Of a stretch of 7,583 nucleotides of DNA, positions 6,919-7,583 are shown piece by piece (the first letter of the stretch is position 1; each line of letters opens with the position of its first letter). The notes below the pieces were generated by a model. That model saw only the letters and a program-made list of their open reading frames with translations, did no database searches and was not told the DNA's origin. Source of the DNA: Clostridia bacterium. GTDB taxonomy: Bacteria > Bacillota > Clostridia > Christensenellales > Borkfalkiaceae. The stretch lies in the NCBI GenBank assembly GCA_029054485.1, contig JAIDFD010000015.1:1-7583 (forward strand), in the 5' to 3' direction. The position numbers and the translations under genes are program-made.

Positions 6919-6948
6919 TATTTTGGGAAGAAACTTAATTAATTATAC
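6919..6948 (-). promoter_or_regulatory. Candidate forespore (sigma-G-like) promoter upstream of the SDR-spoVA unit
   Basis: On the minus strand GTATA (6948-6944) and CAAAATA (6925-6919) are separated by exactly 18 nt. The known sigma-G consensus is about GHATR, 17-18 nt, CATNHTA, so only the third base of the -10 element differs. Transcription would start near the SDR ATG at 6913, which fits the absence of a ribosome-binding site there but implies a nearly leaderless message. A sigma-A-like TATAAT (6947-6942) overlaps the proposed -35 element but has no acceptable -35 partner. Short motifs in AT-rich DNA can arise by chance. Confidence 0.4.
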
Positions 6949-6960
6949 GCGGCGGGCAAA

Positions 6961-6992
6961 TGAAAATGCGGCGCTTTTGCGCCGCATTTTCA
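6961..6992 (-). terminator. Intrinsic terminator of the ZIP transporter gene
   Basis: A perfect 14-bp inverted repeat (6961-6974 and 6979-6992) with a TTTT loop on the plus strand. The core is GCGGCGC paired with GCGCCGC, and on the minus strand the stem's own ATTTTCA followed by TTT provides the U-rich end. The stem begins within the ZIP stop codon (TGA, 6992-6990). Because the A/T arms are symmetrical, it could also act on the other strand, although no plus-strand gene reaches it. Confidence 0.85.
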
Positions 6993-7583
6993 GCCGAAGG
7001 CTACGTCTAAAATCATCATAAGGGCAAAGCCGAAAACAACGCCTATAGTCGCCTTGATTTTGCCGCCTGCGAAGGATTCGGGGATAAGCTCCGAGCAGAC
7101 CACCGCCATCATTGCGCCCGCCGAAAAGGACAGCGCCCACGGAAGTATTCCGTTTGCAAGCGAAACCGCGAGCGCGCCTATAACGCCTGCAACGATTTCT
7201 ACCGCGCCCGAAAGCTGACCGAGAAAGAATGACTTGAACCTGCCCATACCGTTTGCGCGCAGAGGGAACGCAACGCACATACCTTCGGGAAAGTTTTGTA
7301 TGCCTATGCCGACCGCAAGCATTATCGCCGCAACCGCTTCCACCGTTGCGCCCGACGCAAGCGCGCCGAACGCAACGCCAACGGCAAGCCCCTCGGGTAT
7401 GTTGTGTATTGTAACGGCTATGCACATTACCGCACAGCTGCGTTTTTTTGCGTTGCCCGCAAAAAGATGAAGCTTACCGGTTACAATATCCGTAACTATA
7501 ATAAGTAAACCGCCCAGCACGAAACCGCATGTCAACACCAGGTAAGCGAGGTGGTCAAGCATTTCCATTGCGGGCGTTAAAAG
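6990..7583 (-). CDS. ZIP-family divalent metal transporter, 5' end beyond the window edge
   Basis: Integral membrane protein of the ZIP (SLC39/GufA-like) family, which imports zinc or other divalent metals such as iron or manganese into the cytoplasm. Numbered from the in-frame ATG at 7568, the metal-site motifs are HNIPEGLAVGVAFG (55-68) and IGIQNFPEGMCVAFPLR (88-104), the paired H-N-x-P-E-G and N-x-P-E-G signatures of the transport pathway, plus SELIPES (159-165) in a later helix. Hydrophobic segments run at about 7-28, 46-68, 77-98, 116-137, 143-161 and 172-190. The loop KLHLFAGNAKKR contains only one His. The frame remains open to the edge, and the five codons before ATG 7568 (LLTPA) extend the family's SLLxPAIEM-type helix, so that ATG is internal. 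Against a usual 250-270 residues, perhaps 60-70 are missing. Metal specificity cannot be read from the sequence. Confidence 0.92.
   Translation of the reverse strand, partial: LLTPAMEMLDHLAYLVLTCGFVLGGLLIIVTDIVTGKLHLFAGNAKKRSCAVMCIAVTIHNIPEGLAVGVAFGALASGATVEAVAAIMLAVGIGIQNFPEGMCVAFPLRANGMGRFKSFFLGQLSGAVEIVAGVIGALAVSLANGILPWALSFSAGAMMAVVCSELIPESFAGGKIKATIGVVFGFALMMILDVAFG

Noticed and set aside
6943..7425. A 160-codon minus-strand frame overlapping the ZIP gene and its terminator
   Set aside because: The product is an Arg/Cys/Gly-rich string with no domain, out of frame with the clearly homologous ZIP sequence.

Overview
The window looks like chromosome from an endospore-forming member of the Clostridia (Bacillota) with roughly balanced base composition and many GC-ending codons. 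The evidence is three sporulation families (YunB, the SpoVAC-AD-AE set, clear SpoVAD signatures) next to a typical bacterial pheS-pheT pair. The spoVA set is reduced to C, D and E, the minimal arrangement common in Clostridia; Bacillus usually has a longer operon. I cannot name a genus; an uncultured gut-type Clostridia lineage is only a guess.

Layout. (1) Positions 1-3406, plus strand: pheS (5' end cut off by the window edge) and complete pheT encode the two subunits of phenylalanyl-tRNA synthetase. A strong hairpin at 3408-3435 ends this operon and probably also ends the convergent gene that follows. (2) Positions 3440-4105, minus strand: yunB, a sporulation protein with one membrane segment. 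(3) Positions 4184-6913, minus strand, read right to left: a short-chain dehydrogenase/reductase (SDR), a possible 32-residue micro-ORF, spoVAC, spoVAD and spoVAE, closed by an 11-bp hairpin at 4152-4178. SpoVAC, SpoVAD and SpoVAE move dipicolinic acid (DPA) into the forespore and release it at germination. (4) Positions 6990-7583, minus strand: a ZIP-family metal transporter whose N-terminus lies beyond the right edge, ended by a 14-bp hairpin that overlaps its stop codon.

The most interesting part is the head of the spoVA unit. The SDR stop codon overlaps the micro-ORF start (ATGA), and the micro-ORF runs past the spoVAC start. I saw no convincing promoter between the SDR and spoVAC. Upstream of the SDR there is a good match to a forespore sigma-G promoter (GTATA, 18 nt, CAAAATA), placed so that transcription would begin at about the SDR start codon. 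Together these suggest that the SDR may be the first gene of a forespore-expressed SDR-microORF-spoVACDE operon, and so an uncharacterised sporulation or germination enzyme. This is inference from layout and motif matching.

No tRNA, rRNA, CRISPR array, insertion sequence or phage gene was seen, and no gene-free stretch exceeds 80 bases.
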